A stretch of DNA of 61,225 bases from an uncultured Eubacteriales bacterium (GCA_900316455.1 ONCX01000003.1:1-61225); one strand, 5' to 3'. Shown: positions 1-8,446, counted from the first letter of the stretch. Made by a program: numbers and translations. Notes: a model not told the origin generated them from the letters alone.

Positions 1-113
1 CTGGCAATGAGGCTCTTTCCATTTTGGAGAATGTCAGTCTGATGGGCATAAAATATCCTGCGCTCATTGATAAAGTCATTCGGCAATTGCTCGGAAAAGA
101 TAAGCAGGAGTGA
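1..113 (+). CDS. Phage holin, C-terminal fragment (5' end outside window)
   Basis: The reading frame enters at base 3 and ends at the TGA at 111-113, giving 36 residues. The text reads NEALSILENVSLMGI followed by a basic, charged tail. This matches the conserved C-terminus of the toxin-secretion/phage-lysis holin family (Holin_4 type), in which a 'sILENl..MGi' segment precedes a lysine-rich cytoplasmic end. Holins are small inner-membrane proteins that permit endolysin release. A holin beside a tRNA-derived attachment site fits the lysis end of a prophage lying to the left. Only the C-terminus is visible, so the family call is moderately sure and intactness cannot be judged. Confidence 0.6.
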   Translation, partial: GNEALSILENVSLMGIKYPALIDKVIRQLLGKDKQE

Positions 114-160
114 AAAAAGATTCCAAAAATTTCAAAAAACCTCTTGACAAATGCCAAATC

Positions 161-207
161 TCCCCCTGCCGGTTCATTCACACCGTGAGCTGACAGGGGG
201 ATTTTTT
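161..207 (+). terminator. Intrinsic terminator after the holin gene
   Basis: A perfect 8-bp stem (TCCCCCTG at 161-168 with CAGGGGGA at 194-201) is followed by a T-run at 202-207. It would end the prophage lysis transcript coming from the left. Confidence 0.8.
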
Positions 208-219
208 GGTTATTATGTC

Positions 220-238
220 CGTAGTCATTACGTAGTCA
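220..238 (+). repeat. Two direct copies of CGTAGTCA near the attachment site
   Basis: CGTAGTCA occurs at 220-227 and 231-238. The inverse, TGACTACG, occurs at 289-296 across the tRNA anticodon stem-loop. Repeats of the core sequence beside an att site may be recombinase or excisionase binding sites; that role is inference. Confidence 0.45.
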
Positions 239-286
239 ACATTTTAAATTTTATGCCTTATACTGGGATTTATAAGTGTTTTTAGC

Positions 287-336
287 TTTGACTACGAATC
301 AAAAGGTCGGGGGTTCGAGCCCCTCCAAGCGCGCCA
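287..336 (+). other. 3' half of tRNA-Arg(ACG): attachment site of an integrated element
   Basis: Bases 287-336 fold as the 3' part of a tRNA: anticodon stem TTTGA/TCAAA around the loop CTACGAA (anticodon ACG, arginine), variable region, T-arm GGGGG/CCCTC with the loop TTCGAGC, 3' acceptor strand CAAGCGC, discriminator G and encoded CCA at 334-336. Nothing upstream can form the D-arm or the matching 5' acceptor GCGCTTG, so this is not a working tRNA gene. A tRNA 3' half beside phage genes is the classical product of integration into a tRNA. The intact gene should lie at the other end of the element, to the left of the window. Confidence 0.85.
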
Positions 337-378
337 AAGCAAAATCCTGTCGTCGCAAGACGATGGGATTTTTGCTTT
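337..378 (+). terminator. Terminator of the tRNA-Arg transcription unit
   Basis: A long stem (AAATCCTGTCGTC with GACGATGGGATTT, GCAA loop) is followed by TTTGCTTTG. It directly follows the CCA end, so it is probably the original tRNA terminator retained at the junction. Confidence 0.75.
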
Positions 379-500
379 GTATTATTCATTTTTAGTTATA
401 ATGAATAATAATATGATAAGCCGTACTCCAATGGAACAGATAGTATTTGACGGAGAATGAAGCGCGTTTCTCATTGCGCTCTGTTTTCCGGCAACTGCAA

Positions 501-539
501 AACAGCCGCAAGGTCACGTGAAAGTGCTTTGCGGCTGTT
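501..539 (-). terminator. Terminator of the glnA-purC transcript
   Basis: An inverted repeat AACAGCCGCAA / TTGCGGCTGTT lies 45 bases beyond the purC stop. Read on the minus strand, the second arm runs into TTTTGCAG. The T-tract is short, so efficiency is uncertain. Between 380 and 500 I see no gene. Confidence 0.6.
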
Positions 540-583
540 CTTATTTACATTAAGCTCTGTTTTATTTGAAATAATAAAAATGA

Positions 584-1291
584 TTACTGAATGTTCAGTC
601 TTTTGAATACCTCGGCATAGGCTTCCTCAACGCCGCCCATGTCGCGTCTGAATCTGTCCTTGTCGAGCTTCTGATGTGTCTCAACGTCCCAGAGACGGCA
701 TGTATCGGGAGAAATCTCGTCCGCGAGGATTATGTCGCCGTGGAACCTGCCGAATTCGATCTTGAAGTCGATAAGCTCAATGCCGATGGTCTTGAAGAAC
801 TCTAAGAGGACATCGTTTACCTTGTACGCCATTGAAGCGATTTTGTCAAGCTCCTCCTGAGTGGCGGCGCCGATAGCGAGAATCTGGGTATCGTTTATCA
901 TAGGATCGCCGAGAGCGTCGTCCTTCAGGCAGTATTCAAGAGTGGGATTGTTGAGCTTTGTACCCTCAGCCACTCCGAAACGCTTGGAGAAGCTGCCTGC
1001 CGCGGTATTTCTTATAATGACCTCAAGAGGAACTATCTGCACCTTTTTAACCAGAGTTTCCCTGTCGTTAAGCTCCTCAACATAATGGTTCGGAACGCCC
1101 TTCTGCTCCAGCAGCTTGCAAAGCATATTGGACATTCTGTTGTTCACAACGCCCTTGCCCGCAATGGTTCCTTTCTTTTCACCGTTGAAAGCCGTAGCAT
1201 CGTCCTTATAGGATACAATGCAGTAATCGGGATCGTCTGTAGCAAAAACCTTCTTTGCCTTGCCTTCGTAAAGCTGTTCTTTCTTTTCCAT
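584..1291 (-). CDS. purC: Phosphoribosylaminoimidazole-succinocarboxamide synthase (SAICAR synthetase)
   Basis: This cytoplasmic enzyme of de novo purine synthesis joins CAIR and aspartate using ATP. The 235-residue protein begins [16 protein letters not shown], the family's ATP-site start, and carries the [15 protein letters not shown] and SPDTCRLWD signatures. Length is normal for the family (about 235-240). The frame is open to a GTG at 1303, but that codon overlaps the ribosome site AAGGAG; the ATG at 1291 has the right spacing and is used here. It starts 30 bases after the glnA stop with no terminator between, so glnA and purC are probably cotranscribed, tying a glutamine-using pathway to glutamine supply. 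The call is firm. Confidence 0.97.
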   Translation of the reverse strand: MEKKEQLYEGKAKKVFATDDPDYCIVSYKDDATAFNGEKKGTIAGKGVVNNRMSNMLCKLLEQKGVPNHYVEELNDRETLVKKVQIVPLEVIIRNTAAGSFSKRFGVAEGTKLNNPTLEYCLKDDALGDPMINDTQILAIGAATQEELDKIASMAYKVNDVLLEFFKTIGIELIDFKIEFGRFHGDIILADEISPDTCRLWDVETHQKLDKDRFRRDMGGVEEAYAEVFKRLNIQ

Positions 1292-1321
1292 GATTTTTAG
1301 CACTCCTTATATTTATATATA

Positions 1322-2662
1322 TTAATAAATTGAAAGATATCTGTCTATTTCCCATTCGGTAACGGCTGTACGGAAACTGTTCCACTCGGCTTTCTTGCCT
1401 GCCACATAGCTCTTGTAAACATGGTCGCCAAGAACGCCGACGATGTATTTGTCCGCCTCGAGAGCGTCGAGAGCCTCCTTGAGATTGCCTGGGAGACTGT
1501 CAATGCCGACAGCCCTTCTGTCCTGCTTCGTCATAGCATAGATATCGTCGCTTATCTGATCGACGGGAACCATATTGTTCTTTATGCCGTCAAGACCCGC
1601 GGCAATGCAGACCGCAAGCTCAAGATACGGATTGCACGCCGGATCGGGATTGCGAAGCTCCACACGGGTTCCCGCACCTCTGGAAGCCGGAATCCTGATA
1701 AGCGCGGAGCGGTTGCTCGCAGACCACGCAATATAACAGGGGGCTTCAAATCCTGGCACAAGACGCTTATATGAATTCACGAGGGGATTTGTAATGGCAG
1801 CCATGCCCTTGACATGCTTCATAAGACCGGCAATGAAATTATAAGCAACCTCGGAAAGTCCAAGACCCTTTGGATCGTCAGGATCGCAGAACGCGTTCTT
1901 GCCGTCAAGCGTGCAGAGGGAAATATTTGTGTGCATACCGGAACCGCAAACGCCGTAACGGGGCTTAGGCATGAATGTGGCATAAAGTCCGTGACGGTAT
2001 GCGACAGCCTTCACAGTCAGCTTGAATGTCATGATATTGTCGGCAGTCGTCAGAGCGTCGTCATACTTGAAGTCAACCTCGTGCTGAGCCTCCGCGACCT
2101 CGTGATGAGAGGCTTCTATCTCAAAGCCCATCTGACCGAGAGTAGTGCAAATATCGCGGCGGCAGTCCTCGCCCATATCGGTAGGAGCAAGGTCGAAGTA
2201 GCTCGCCTCGTCATAGCTGTTTGTAGTCGCGTGACCGTGCTCGTCGGTATCAAAGAGGAAGAATTCGGCTTCAGGACCTATGTTTACAGTGTAGCCCATT
2301 TCCTCGGCTTCCTTGAGGACACGCTTGAGCACATATCTCGGATCGCCCTCAAAAGGTGTTCCGTCCGGCTTGTAAACGTCGCAGATAAATCTGGCGACCT
2401 TGCCGTTCTGGGGTCTCCACGGGAATATCACGAAAGAATCAATATCAGGTCTGAGATACATGTCGGATTCCTCGATACGCACAAAGCCCTCGATGGAAGA
2501 GCCGTCGAACATACACTGATTGTCAAGGCACTTTTCGAGCTGGCTGACAGTGATTGCCACGTTCTTCATGTGACCGAAGGTATCTGTGAACTGAAGGCGT
2601 ATGAATTTTACGTCCTCTTCCTTGACTATCCTTACGATGTCCTCTCTGGTATACTTTGCCAT
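1322..2662 (-). CDS. glnA: Glutamine synthetase, type I
   Basis: It converts glutamate, ammonia and ATP to glutamine, the main entry of ammonium. The 446-residue product starts [13 protein letters not shown] and has the beta-Grasp N-terminal domain (about 1-105) and the catalytic barrel. Metal- and ATP-site motifs include [18 protein letters not shown], the ammonium-site loop around [10 protein letters not shown] and the arginine loop near [12 protein letters not shown]. The size and absence of an adenylylation-type extension fit the Firmicutes GSI-alpha form. The ATG at 2662 has GGAGG ten bases upstream; the frame is open to 2722, but that would read back through a terminator hairpin. A consensus promoter at 2760-2788 and the hairpin at 2701-2736 suggest control by attenuation. 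Confidence 0.97.
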   Translation of the reverse strand: MAKYTREDIVRIVKEEDVKFIRLQFTDTFGHMKNVAITVSQLEKCLDNQCMFDGSSIEGFVRIEESDMYLRPDIDSFVIFPWRPQNGKVARFICDVYKPDGTPFEGDPRYVLKRVLKEAEEMGYTVNIGPEAEFFLFDTDEHGHATTNSYDEASYFDLAPTDMGEDCRRDICTTLGQMGFEIEASHHEVAEAQHEVDFKYDDALTTADNIMTFKLTVKAVAYRHGLYATFMPKPRYGVCGSGMHTNISLCTLDGKNAFCDPDDPKGLGLSEVAYNFIAGLMKHVKGMAAITNPLVNSYKRLVPGFEAPCYIAWSASNRSALIRIPASRGAGTRVELRNPDPACNPYLELAVCIAAGLDGIKNNMVPVDQISDDIYAMTKQDRRAVGIDSLPGNLKEALDALEADKYIVGVLGDHVYKSYVAGKKAEWNSFRTAVTEWEIDRYLSIY

Positions 2663-2669
2663 AAACAAA

Positions 2670-2738
2670 TCAACCTCCAAAATAATAGCTTGAAAATGAG
2701 AAAAAGGCGTCCGGAAAAACAACTTTCCCGAACGCCAT
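2670..2738 (-). CDS. Possible 22-codon leader peptide upstream of glnA
   Basis: An ATG at 2738 preceded by GGAG with 4-base spacing opens a 22-residue frame ([13 protein letters not shown], then Ser/Tyr/Gly-rich). It reads through the terminator hairpin and ends with TGA at 2672-2670, inside or just after the glnA ribosome site. A translating ribosome would melt the hairpin, so translation could govern readthrough. No glutamine codon run is visible and the frame is short, so it may be chance. Confidence 0.3.
   Translation of the reverse strand: MAFGKVVFPDAFFSFSSYYFGG
2701..2736 (-). terminator. Leader terminator (candidate attenuator) between the glnA promoter and glnA
   Basis: On the minus strand GGCGTTCGGGAAA pairs with TTTTTCCGGACGCC and is followed by TTTTT. 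It lies downstream of the glnA promoter (2760-2788) and 23 bases before the GGAGG of glnA. It could end purA transcripts, but transcripts from the glnA promoter must also pass it, which is the arrangement of an attenuator. Confidence 0.75.
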
Positions 2739-2759
2739 TGTTCTCCAAAGCATGCACTA

Positions 2760-2788
2760 ATTCTATCACAGCCGAACGGTCATGTCAA
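2760..2788 (-). promoter_or_regulatory. Vegetative promoter of glnA-purC
   Basis: Minus strand: TTGACA (2788-2783), 17-base spacer, TAGAAT (2765-2760). Predicted start near 2753, giving a leader of about 90 bases that contains the terminator hairpin. Confidence 0.8.
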
Positions 2789-2889
2789 TGAGTTCATCAC
2801 AAATTCCGCAAATTCTGCCGATTGAACCAAAAGCCGCCGTGCGTTCTTGAATTTTTAGGCAAATAACATATCACGACCGATTCAGGGAA

Positions 2890-4167
2890 TTATCTGTAGA
2901 TAACCTCGTCTCTGCCAGGACCGTTCGATACAATGTCTATCGGGAAACCGATCTGACCTTCTATGAATTCTATGTATCCACGGCAGTTTTCCGGCAGCTC
3001 GTCATATGATCTTATGCCGCGCACATCGCACTTCCAGCCCGGAAGAGTCTGCAATACGGGCTTTGCCTTTGCCAGAAGGTGAGTGACGGGGAATTCATGC
3101 GTTATCTTGCCGTCGATTTCATATCCGACACAGACGGGGATTTCGTCAAGATATCCCATAACGTCAAGGCAGGTCATAGCGACCTTGGTCGTACCCTGAG
3201 CCATGCAGCCGTACCGCGTGGCAACGCAGTCGAACCAGCCGACGCGGCGGGGTCTGCCTGTAGTCGCGCCGTACTCTCCCCTGTCGCCTCCGCGTCTGCG
3301 AAGATCCTCAGCCTCGTCTCCGAATATCTCGCTGACAAACTCGCCCGCGCCGACAGCGCTTGAATACGCCTTTGTCACAGTAATTACCTCGCTGATAGCC
3401 CTCGCGGGAATACCCGCGCCAACAGCGCCGTAGCCCGCAAGCGTCGAGGACGAAGTGACCATGGGATAAATGCCGAAATCGGTGTCTTTAAGGGAGCCGA
3501 GCTGTCCCTCAAGCAGAATATTCTTATCCTCGCGGACTGCCTTCTGCAAAAACTCAAACGTATTTGCCACATAGGGCGCGACGATTTCTTTGCAGCGCAT
3601 GAGGTAGTCGAATATCTCCTGCTCAGAAATTTCCGGCTTTCCGTATAAATGCCTTATAAGCGTATTTTTAATATCCAGTACCTTCCTGACCTTTGCTCTC
3701 AGATATTCCTCGTCGGCAAAAAGCTCGTTGACCTGGAATCCGATCTTTGAATATTTATCTGAATAAAACGGTGCGATTCCGGATTTTGTGGAACCGAAAG
3801 CCTCGCCGCCAAGACGTTCCTCTTCATATACGTCAAAAAGGATATGATACGGCATAATAAGCTGTGCGCGCTCCGAAATCAGGATTTTTGGGGTAGGCAC
3901 TCCCTGTTCGGTGACAGCCGCAAGCTCCTTTTCAAATTTCAAAAGATCGAGTGCGACGCCGTTGCCTATAATATTTACAGTATGCTGATGGCAAACGCCC
4001 GACGGCAGCAAATGAAGTGCAAATCTGCCGAAATCATTTATAATGGTATGTCCTGCGTTGGCTCCGCCCTGAAAGCGAATAACAATATCCGACTCAGCGG
4101 CAAGCATATCAGTAATCTTCCCCTTGCCCTCGTCGCCCCAGTTAGCTCCGACTATAGCCTTAACCAA
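2890..4167 (-). CDS. purA: Adenylosuccinate synthetase
   Basis: It makes adenylosuccinate from IMP, aspartate and GTP, the first committed step to AMP. Seen: the P-loop GANWGDEGKGK at the very start, the GGANAGHT loop, the SSSTLAGYGAVGAG region and TTGRPRRVGWFD. With a TTG start at 4167 the protein is 425 residues, normal for the family and beginning exactly where PurA proteins do (VKAIVGANWG). A GGAG lies 11 bases upstream. A longer frame to a TTG at 4209 has no ribosome site. It has its own perfect promoter at 4251-4279. Downstream is glnA-purC, so three nitrogen/purine genes lie in one direction. Confidence 0.96.
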   Translation of the reverse strand: MVKAIVGANWGDEGKGKITDMLAAESDIVIRFQGGANAGHTIINDFGRFALHLLPSGVCHQHTVNIIGNGVALDLLKFEKELAAVTEQGVPTPKILISERAQLIMPYHILFDVYEEERLGGEAFGSTKSGIAPFYSDKYSKIGFQVNELFADEEYLRAKVRKVLDIKNTLIRHLYGKPEISEQEIFDYLMRCKEIVAPYVANTFEFLQKAVREDKNILLEGQLGSLKDTDFGIYPMVTSSSTLAGYGAVGAGIPARAISEVITVTKAYSSAVGAGEFVSEIFGDEAEDLRRRGGDRGEYGATTGRPRRVGWFDCVATRYGCMAQGTTKVAMTCLDVMGYLDEIPVCVGYEIDGKITHEFPVTHLLAKAKPVLQTLPGWKCDVRGIRSYDELPENCRGYIEFIEGQIGFPIDIVSNGPGRDEVIYR

Positions 4168-4250
4168 TTCACGCTCATCTCCGTTTTTCCTATTTAACAA
4201 TTTAATCAACTAACGGGCAGAATAAACAATGCTTTTTCTGCAACTCAAAT

Positions 4251-4279
4251 ATTATAGTACATTTTCCGTTTCATGTCAA
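4251..4279 (-). promoter_or_regulatory. Vegetative promoter of purA
   Basis: Minus strand: TTGACA (4279-4274), 17-base spacer, TATAAT (4256-4251). Predicted start near 4244, about 75 bases before the TTG start at 4167. Confidence 0.85.
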
Positions 4280-4404
4280 CGGAGAATTATACATTTTTAC
4301 GACATTTCTCATATTTCTCACCTGAATTCTTGTTATTATAATAATATTCAGTAGCAGCATTCATATCATTGCGAAAAATATAACAAAATTCAGGCAGGAA
4401 TTAG

Positions 4405-4433
4405 TTTACATTTACCGACAACTGTGATAAAAT
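4405..4433 (+). promoter_or_regulatory. Promoter of the orphan gene at 4465
   Basis: TTTACA (4405-4410), 17 bases, TAAAAT (4428-4433). The ATG at 4432 lies inside the -10 box, which argues that translation starts further down, at the TTG at 4465. Confidence 0.65.
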
Positions 4434-4464
4434 GGTTATATATAAAAAGCTGGAGTGGTTTGAA

Positions 4465-4911
4465 TTGACTGCATATGAACAAATGGCAAAATTTGAAATC
4501 GGTCTTGACATGGGACTTCTTACATTGGACGAGCTGAGGGAATTTATCAACGGCGCGTTAAAGCAAAAGGAAGTGCCTTATATCTACACCGACGTGTTCC
4601 TCTCGCTTGACAAGGGGCAGGAGGAAGTCATAAACGTGATATTCTACAATCTACAGGGCAATTATACCGCCGACAGGAACGCGGGCAACACTGTACAGCG
4701 TTCACTCATCGGAATAATTCGCGACAAATATCGCGCCGGCACGATTGACAAGGAACGGTGCGTCGAATTGCTCCACCGCCTGACCGACTATTCCGACGGC
4801 GATTGGAACCTTCTCTCAATCGACGAGTATTACAAGCTGAACAAAACCGGCTACTGCTCCGACGCGGATTTTGAGGAAAGTCTCAAGGGCATTTTCGACA
4901 TGGGAATATAA
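4465..4911 (+). CDS. Hypothetical acidic cytoplasmic protein, 148 residues
   Basis: I do not recognise this gene. The TTG at 4465 is preceded by GGAG at 9-base spacing and by a good promoter; the longer ATG at 4432 overlaps the -10 box. The protein is soluble, with no signal peptide or membrane segment, and rich in Asp/Glu/Leu/Tyr. It looks mostly helical, with an N-terminal segment FEIGLDMGLLTLDELREF and a C-terminal 'YYKLNKTGYCSDADFEESLKGIF' character. A faint resemblance to DUF2247-like small proteins was considered, not established. It is monocistronic, between its own promoter and a strong terminator, and divergent from purA. Confidence 0.75.
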   Translation: MTAYEQMAKFEIGLDMGLLTLDELREFINGALKQKEVPYIYTDVFLSLDKGQEEVINVIFYNLQGNYTADRNAGNTVQRSLIGIIRDKYRAGTIDKERCVELLHRLTDYSDGDWNLLSIDEYYKLNKTGYCSDADFEESLKGIFDMGI

Positions 4912-4938
4912 CCGCATAGCTATCATCATTTACAACAT

Positions 4939-4992
4939 AAAAAAGCAAAGCGCATTCATTCACCTAAGTGGATCATGTTTGCTTTGCTTTTT
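4939..4992. terminator. Bidirectional terminator between the 4465 gene and argJ
   Basis: AAAAAAGCAAAGC pairs with GCTTTGCTTTTT around a roughly 29-base loop. T-runs exist in both directions, so it can serve the plus-strand gene and argJ. Confidence 0.75.
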
Positions 4993-5020
4993 ATTTGCGC
5001 TGATTATTTGAGAGAAATAA

Positions 5021-6268
5021 TTATGTTCTGTAATCGCCGTTTATCTTAACGTAATCATATGTCAGATCACAGCCCCACGCCTTTGCGGAGCATTCGCCCT
5101 GATGCAGGTCTATCATAATAAAAATCTCGTCGGCGGAAAGAACCTTGGCGGCTTCCTCCTCGGAAAATTCAATTCCGGCGCCTTGGCGGCATACCGAAAC
5201 GGTTCCTTTTTCTGAGGAAATATCGACGTCAACCCTGTCTATGTCAAAATCAGCCTCCGCATAGCCTACAGCGCAGAGTATTCTGCCCCAGTTTGCGTCC
5301 TCGCCGAAGAACGCGCACTTTACAAGCGGAGAACGTATCACGCTCTTGGCAACAGTGATAGCGCAGTCAAGAGAAGGGGCTCCGGAGCATTTGCATTCAA
5401 TAAGCTTGCTTGCGCCCTCGCCGTCCTTTGCGAGCATGCGCGTCAAATTCATCATTACAAAGTACAAAGCAGATCTGAATTCGGAATAATCGGCGCATTC
5501 AGCGGTAATTTCGTCATTTCCCGCAAGACCGCTCGCCATCAGAAGCACGCAGTCGTTGGTTGAGGTATCCCCGTCAACGCTGAGACAGTTGTACGTCACC
5601 TTAACCACGTCCGAAAGAGCCCTTTGCAGCATTTCGGGACTCACGGCGGCGTCAGTAGTAATAAAATTCAATGTGGTAGCCATATTGGGGTGAATCATTC
5701 CGCTGCCCTTAGCCATGCCGCCCATTCTGCACGCTCTGCCGCCAAGCTCGAATTCCACGGCGATTTCCTTCATCACCGTATCGGTCGTCATGATCGCGTT
5801 GGCAGCCCTGCCGTGATTTTCGGGCGAAAGACCTGCCGCAAGCTCTTCTATATGTCGGGCGACAGGCTCTATCGGGAGTATCTGACCTATTACGCCTGTA
5901 GACGCGACAACAATTTCTTTCGGATCCACACCAAGCGCCTTTGCGGCGAGCGAGCACATCATTTCCGCCTTTTCAACGCCGTCGGCATTGCAGGTATTGG
6001 CGTTCTTGCTGTTGGCAATGAATCCCCGCGTCCTGCCTCCGCAGGCGGCAAGGTGTTCCTTTGTCACCAGAAGCGGTGCGCCTTTGACCTTGTTAGTTGT
6101 ATATACCGCGGCGGCATTGCACATAACGTCGCATACCACAAGCCCAAGGTCATTCTTGTTTTTATCACTGTTGAGACCGCAGTTAACGCCGTTTGCCCTG
6201 AAGCCCTCAGCGGCGCACACGCCGCCGTCAATGGTGGGGAACTGCTTTTCTTCTATTGCGTTTATCAT
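5021..6268 (-). CDS. argJ: Bifunctional glutamate N-acetyltransferase / ornithine acetyltransferase
   Basis: ArgJ recycles the acetyl group from N-acetylornithine to glutamate in arginine synthesis. The 415-residue precursor cleaves itself into two chains before a threonine in the conserved 'KGSGMIxPNMAT' block. Here it reads KGSGMIHPNMATTL, so the nucleophilic threonine is present, although the next residue is Thr rather than the usual Met. The N-terminal CNAAAVYTTNKVKGAP and later NTNDC-type 'GDTSTND' motifs fit. The ATG at 6268 is chosen; a TTG at 6280 sits too close to the GAGGA site. It starts 8 bases after the rnhB stop, so it is the last gene of the lepB-rbgA-rnhB-argJ run. No other arg genes are nearby. 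Confidence 0.95.
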   Translation of the reverse strand: MINAIEEKQFPTIDGGVCAAEGFRANGVNCGLNSDKNKNDLGLVVCDVMCNAAAVYTTNKVKGAPLLVTKEHLAACGGRTRGFIANSKNANTCNADGVEKAEMMCSLAAKALGVDPKEIVVASTGVIGQILPIEPVARHIEELAAGLSPENHGRAANAIMTTDTVMKEIAVEFELGGRACRMGGMAKGSGMIHPNMATTLNFITTDAAVSPEMLQRALSDVVKVTYNCLSVDGDTSTNDCVLLMASGLAGNDEITAECADYSEFRSALYFVMMNLTRMLAKDGEGASKLIECKCSGAPSLDCAITVAKSVIRSPLVKCAFFGEDANWGRILCAVGYAEADFDIDRVDVDISSEKGTVSVCRQGAGIEFSEEEAAKVLSADEIFIMIDLHQGECSAKAWGCDLTYDYVKINGDYRT

Positions 6269-6276
6269 TATTAAAA

Positions 6277-6927
6277 TCAATCCTCAAAAATAATATTATC
6301 CGGTATTCCTCCGATTTTTTTCAGGAAGCTCCTCCTGTGAACCGGAGACGCGCCATATTTCCTGAGCAATTCAATGTGAAGCTTTGTTCCGTACCCCTTG
6401 TGCCTTGCAAAATTATACTCAGGGTACTGCCTGTCAAGCTCAAGCATGAATCTGTCCCTGCTGACCTTTGCGAGTATCGACGCGCAAGCGATGCTCATGG
6501 AAAGCGAATCGCCCTTGACAATAGTGCGGCAGGGAATTTCTATCTGAGGGGGCTTGCGGTTACCGTCGATAAGGCAGATATCCGGCTTGACTTCAAGACC
6601 GGATACAGCCTTGAACATGGCAAGATACGTCGCCTGAAGAATATTTATAGTGTCTATTGTTTTTTCGTCAACACAGGCTATGCTGTAATCAGCTGCCTGA
6701 GAAATAATAATATCGAAAAGCGCCTCGCGTTTTTTTTCGCTGAGTTTTTTTGAATCGTTTGCGCCGTCTATGATCTGTCCCCTGTGAAGGACAACCGCTG
6801 CGGCAAATACAGGTCCGGCGAGAGGACCCCTGCCCGCTTCGTCAACGCCGCAGACAATATCAAAGCCCTCATCAGCGGCTTGACCTTCATATCTGAGCCA
6901 ATCAATATCTTCCGGAGCTTTTTGCAT
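6277..6927 (-). CDS. rnhB: Ribonuclease HII
   Basis: RNase HII nicks RNA-DNA hybrids and removes misincorporated ribonucleotides. The 216-residue protein shows the DEAGRGPLAGPV active-site block (about residues 29-40), NDSKKLSEKKRE, and the downstream 'SIACASILAKVSRDR' and GYGTKLH motifs that complete the acidic metal site. Length is typical. The ATG at 6927 is preceded by a GGAAGGTGGGG purine tract. It follows rbgA by 33 bases, a pairing widely conserved in Firmicutes, and its 3' end carries the argJ ribosome site. Confidence 0.97.
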   Translation of the reverse strand: MQKAPEDIDWLRYEGQAADEGFDIVCGVDEAGRGPLAGPVFAAAVVLHRGQIIDGANDSKKLSEKKREALFDIIISQAADYSIACVDEKTIDTINILQATYLAMFKAVSGLEVKPDICLIDGNRKPPQIEIPCRTIVKGDSLSMSIACASILAKVSRDRFMLELDRQYPEYNFARHKGYGTKLHIELLRKYGASPVHRRSFLKKIGGIPDNIIFED

Positions 6928-6960
6928 ACCTTACCCCACCTTCCAAATGAACGCGGACTG

Positions 6961-7842
6961 TCAATCCGGCATTTCAAGCGTTATCCTGCCGAGTCTGCCA
7001 GCCCTGTACTCGTCCATAATCATCACCGAGACGCGTTCGTAATCCGTCTCGCCGCCGCGCATGATCATTCCGCGCTTTTTGGCGATCGATTCCATTATTT
7101 CAACAGGCGTAAGCCCCTCCACGCTGTCCAGTTTGTATCTCTCGCAAATTCTTTGGGGATAATTTGCGCTCATATATCCAAGCAGATCAAGACACAGCGT
7201 TTCCACGTCAATTACAGCGTCCTTGACAGCGCCGGTAAACGCGAGCTTGCGTCCCACGTCGGGGTCGTCGAATTTAGGCCACAGCACGCCCGGCGTGTCC
7301 AGAAGCTCTATTCCGCCCCCGATTGTGAACCACTGGTTCCCACGAGTGACTCCTGGACGATCGGCAACCCTTGCCTTTCCGCCCTTTGCCATTCGGTTTA
7401 TGAATGAGGACTTGCCGACGTTAGGGATTCCGACGACCATCAGCCTGACGCTTCTGCCGCCCATTCCCTTTGACTCCCACACGGCAATCTTTTCGGCAAG
7501 CAGTTTTCTCACCTCGTCAGAAAAGCGGTTAAGCCCTTTTCCCGTTTTGCAATCACAGGCAATTGCCCTTGCGCCGCTTCCGGAAAAAAAATCTATCCAG
7601 CGTGAAGTAGCCGCTCCGTCGGCAATATCGGCTTTATTGAGCAGAACAATCCTCGGGCGGCGGGAGGTTATCGCGTCTATATCCGGATTCCGGCTGCTCA
7701 ACGGTATACGTGCGTCGATTATTTCAACCACGCCGTCAACCAGCTTAATGCATTCCTCAATGCGTCGGCGGGTCTTTGTCATGTGTCCTGGATACCACTG
7801 GATATTCTGCGAATTGTCGCCCAGTGAACTGAATCCGCCCAT
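6961..7842 (-). CDS. rbgA: Ribosome biogenesis GTPase RbgA (YlqF)
   Basis: RbgA is a circularly permuted GTPase needed for late 50S assembly. In the 293-residue protein the G motifs appear in permuted order: NKAD (G4) comes before GIPNVGKSSF (G1) and DTPG (G3). The N-terminus has the family's IQWYPGHM signature and a C-terminal ANTAR-like helical region follows. Its ATG shares one base with the lepB stop (TGATG), so the two genes are likely translationally coupled. rbgA next to rplS, lepB and rnhB is a classic Firmicutes arrangement. Confidence 0.97.
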   Translation of the reverse strand: MGGFSSLGDNSQNIQWYPGHMTKTRRRIEECIKLVDGVVEIIDARIPLSSRNPDIDAITSRRPRIVLLNKADIADGAATSRWIDFFSGSGARAIACDCKTGKGLNRFSDEVRKLLAEKIAVWESKGMGGRSVRLMVVGIPNVGKSSFINRMAKGGKARVADRPGVTRGNQWFTIGGGIELLDTPGVLWPKFDDPDVGRKLAFTGAVKDAVIDVETLCLDLLGYMSANYPQRICERYKLDSVEGLTPVEIMESIAKKRGMIMRGGETDYERVSVMIMDEYRAGRLGRITLEMPD

Positions 7843-8411
7843 CAGTCCAGACCTCCGACTCTTTCAAACGGATAAATCCTGAAAATAGCCTTGCCCATAA
7901 TATATTTTTCTTCCACCATACCAAGACCAGGGTCGCGGCTGTCAAATGAATCGTTGCGGTTGTCACCCATAACGAACACCTTGCCCTTAGGTATAGTCAG
8001 CGGATATTGATAAGATTCGCCCGAACGCTTGATATCCTGATCGAGAATATACGGTTCATTGATTTTAACGCCGTCCACAGTAACCGAGTCGGTTTCTGCG
8101 TCCACCGAGATAGTCTGTCCCTCAACGGCAATAACGCGCTTGATAAGCGGCTCGTTGTCGTGTGAATTAGGCTGGGTAATAACAACTATATCTCCGTTCT
8201 GAGGAATATATAAAAGGCTGTTAAGCACTATTCTGTCGCCGGAATAAAGAGTCGGATTCATGGACGGACCGGAAACGCTCACAACGCGGAAAAGGAATGT
8301 GAAAAGCAGTACCACTATGGCGAGCGCGAAGGCTACTGCCTCTAACCATTCATATACCTCTACAACAAATCCGCCCGTCTGATTTTCCTGATTGTTGTTC
8401 TTCTCACTCAT
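7842..8411 (-). CDS. lepB: Signal peptidase I
   Basis: This membrane-bound serine protease removes Sec signal peptides at the outer face of the membrane. The 189-residue protein has a short cytoplasmic N-terminus, one membrane segment (about 25-45), then SGPSMNPTL with the catalytic serine, the 'PLIKRVIAVEGQ' block with the general-base lysine, and GDNRNDSFDSRD. This is the one-span Firmicutes SipS type. The ATG at 8411 has GGAGG at good spacing. It heads the rbgA-rnhB-argJ series. Confidence 0.96.
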   Translation of the reverse strand: MSEKNNNQENQTGGFVVEVYEWLEAVAFALAIVVLLFTFLFRVVSVSGPSMNPTLYSGDRIVLNSLLYIPQNGDIVVITQPNSHDNEPLIKRVIAVEGQTISVDAETDSVTVDGVKINEPYILDQDIKRSGESYQYPLTIPKGKVFVMGDNRNDSFDSRDPGLGMVEEKYIMGKAIFRIYPFERVGGLD

Positions 8412-8446
8412 ATTGATCCTCCGTTAAAAAAATATTCACATCCAAT

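Noticed and set aside
287-336. Functional tRNA-Arg gene
   Set aside because: No D-arm or 5' acceptor strand upstream; only the 3' half is present.
1814-2791. Plus-strand open frame of 325 codons opposite glnA
   Set aside because: Shadow of glnA in an antisense frame; no ribosome site, and codon use follows the real gene on the other strand.
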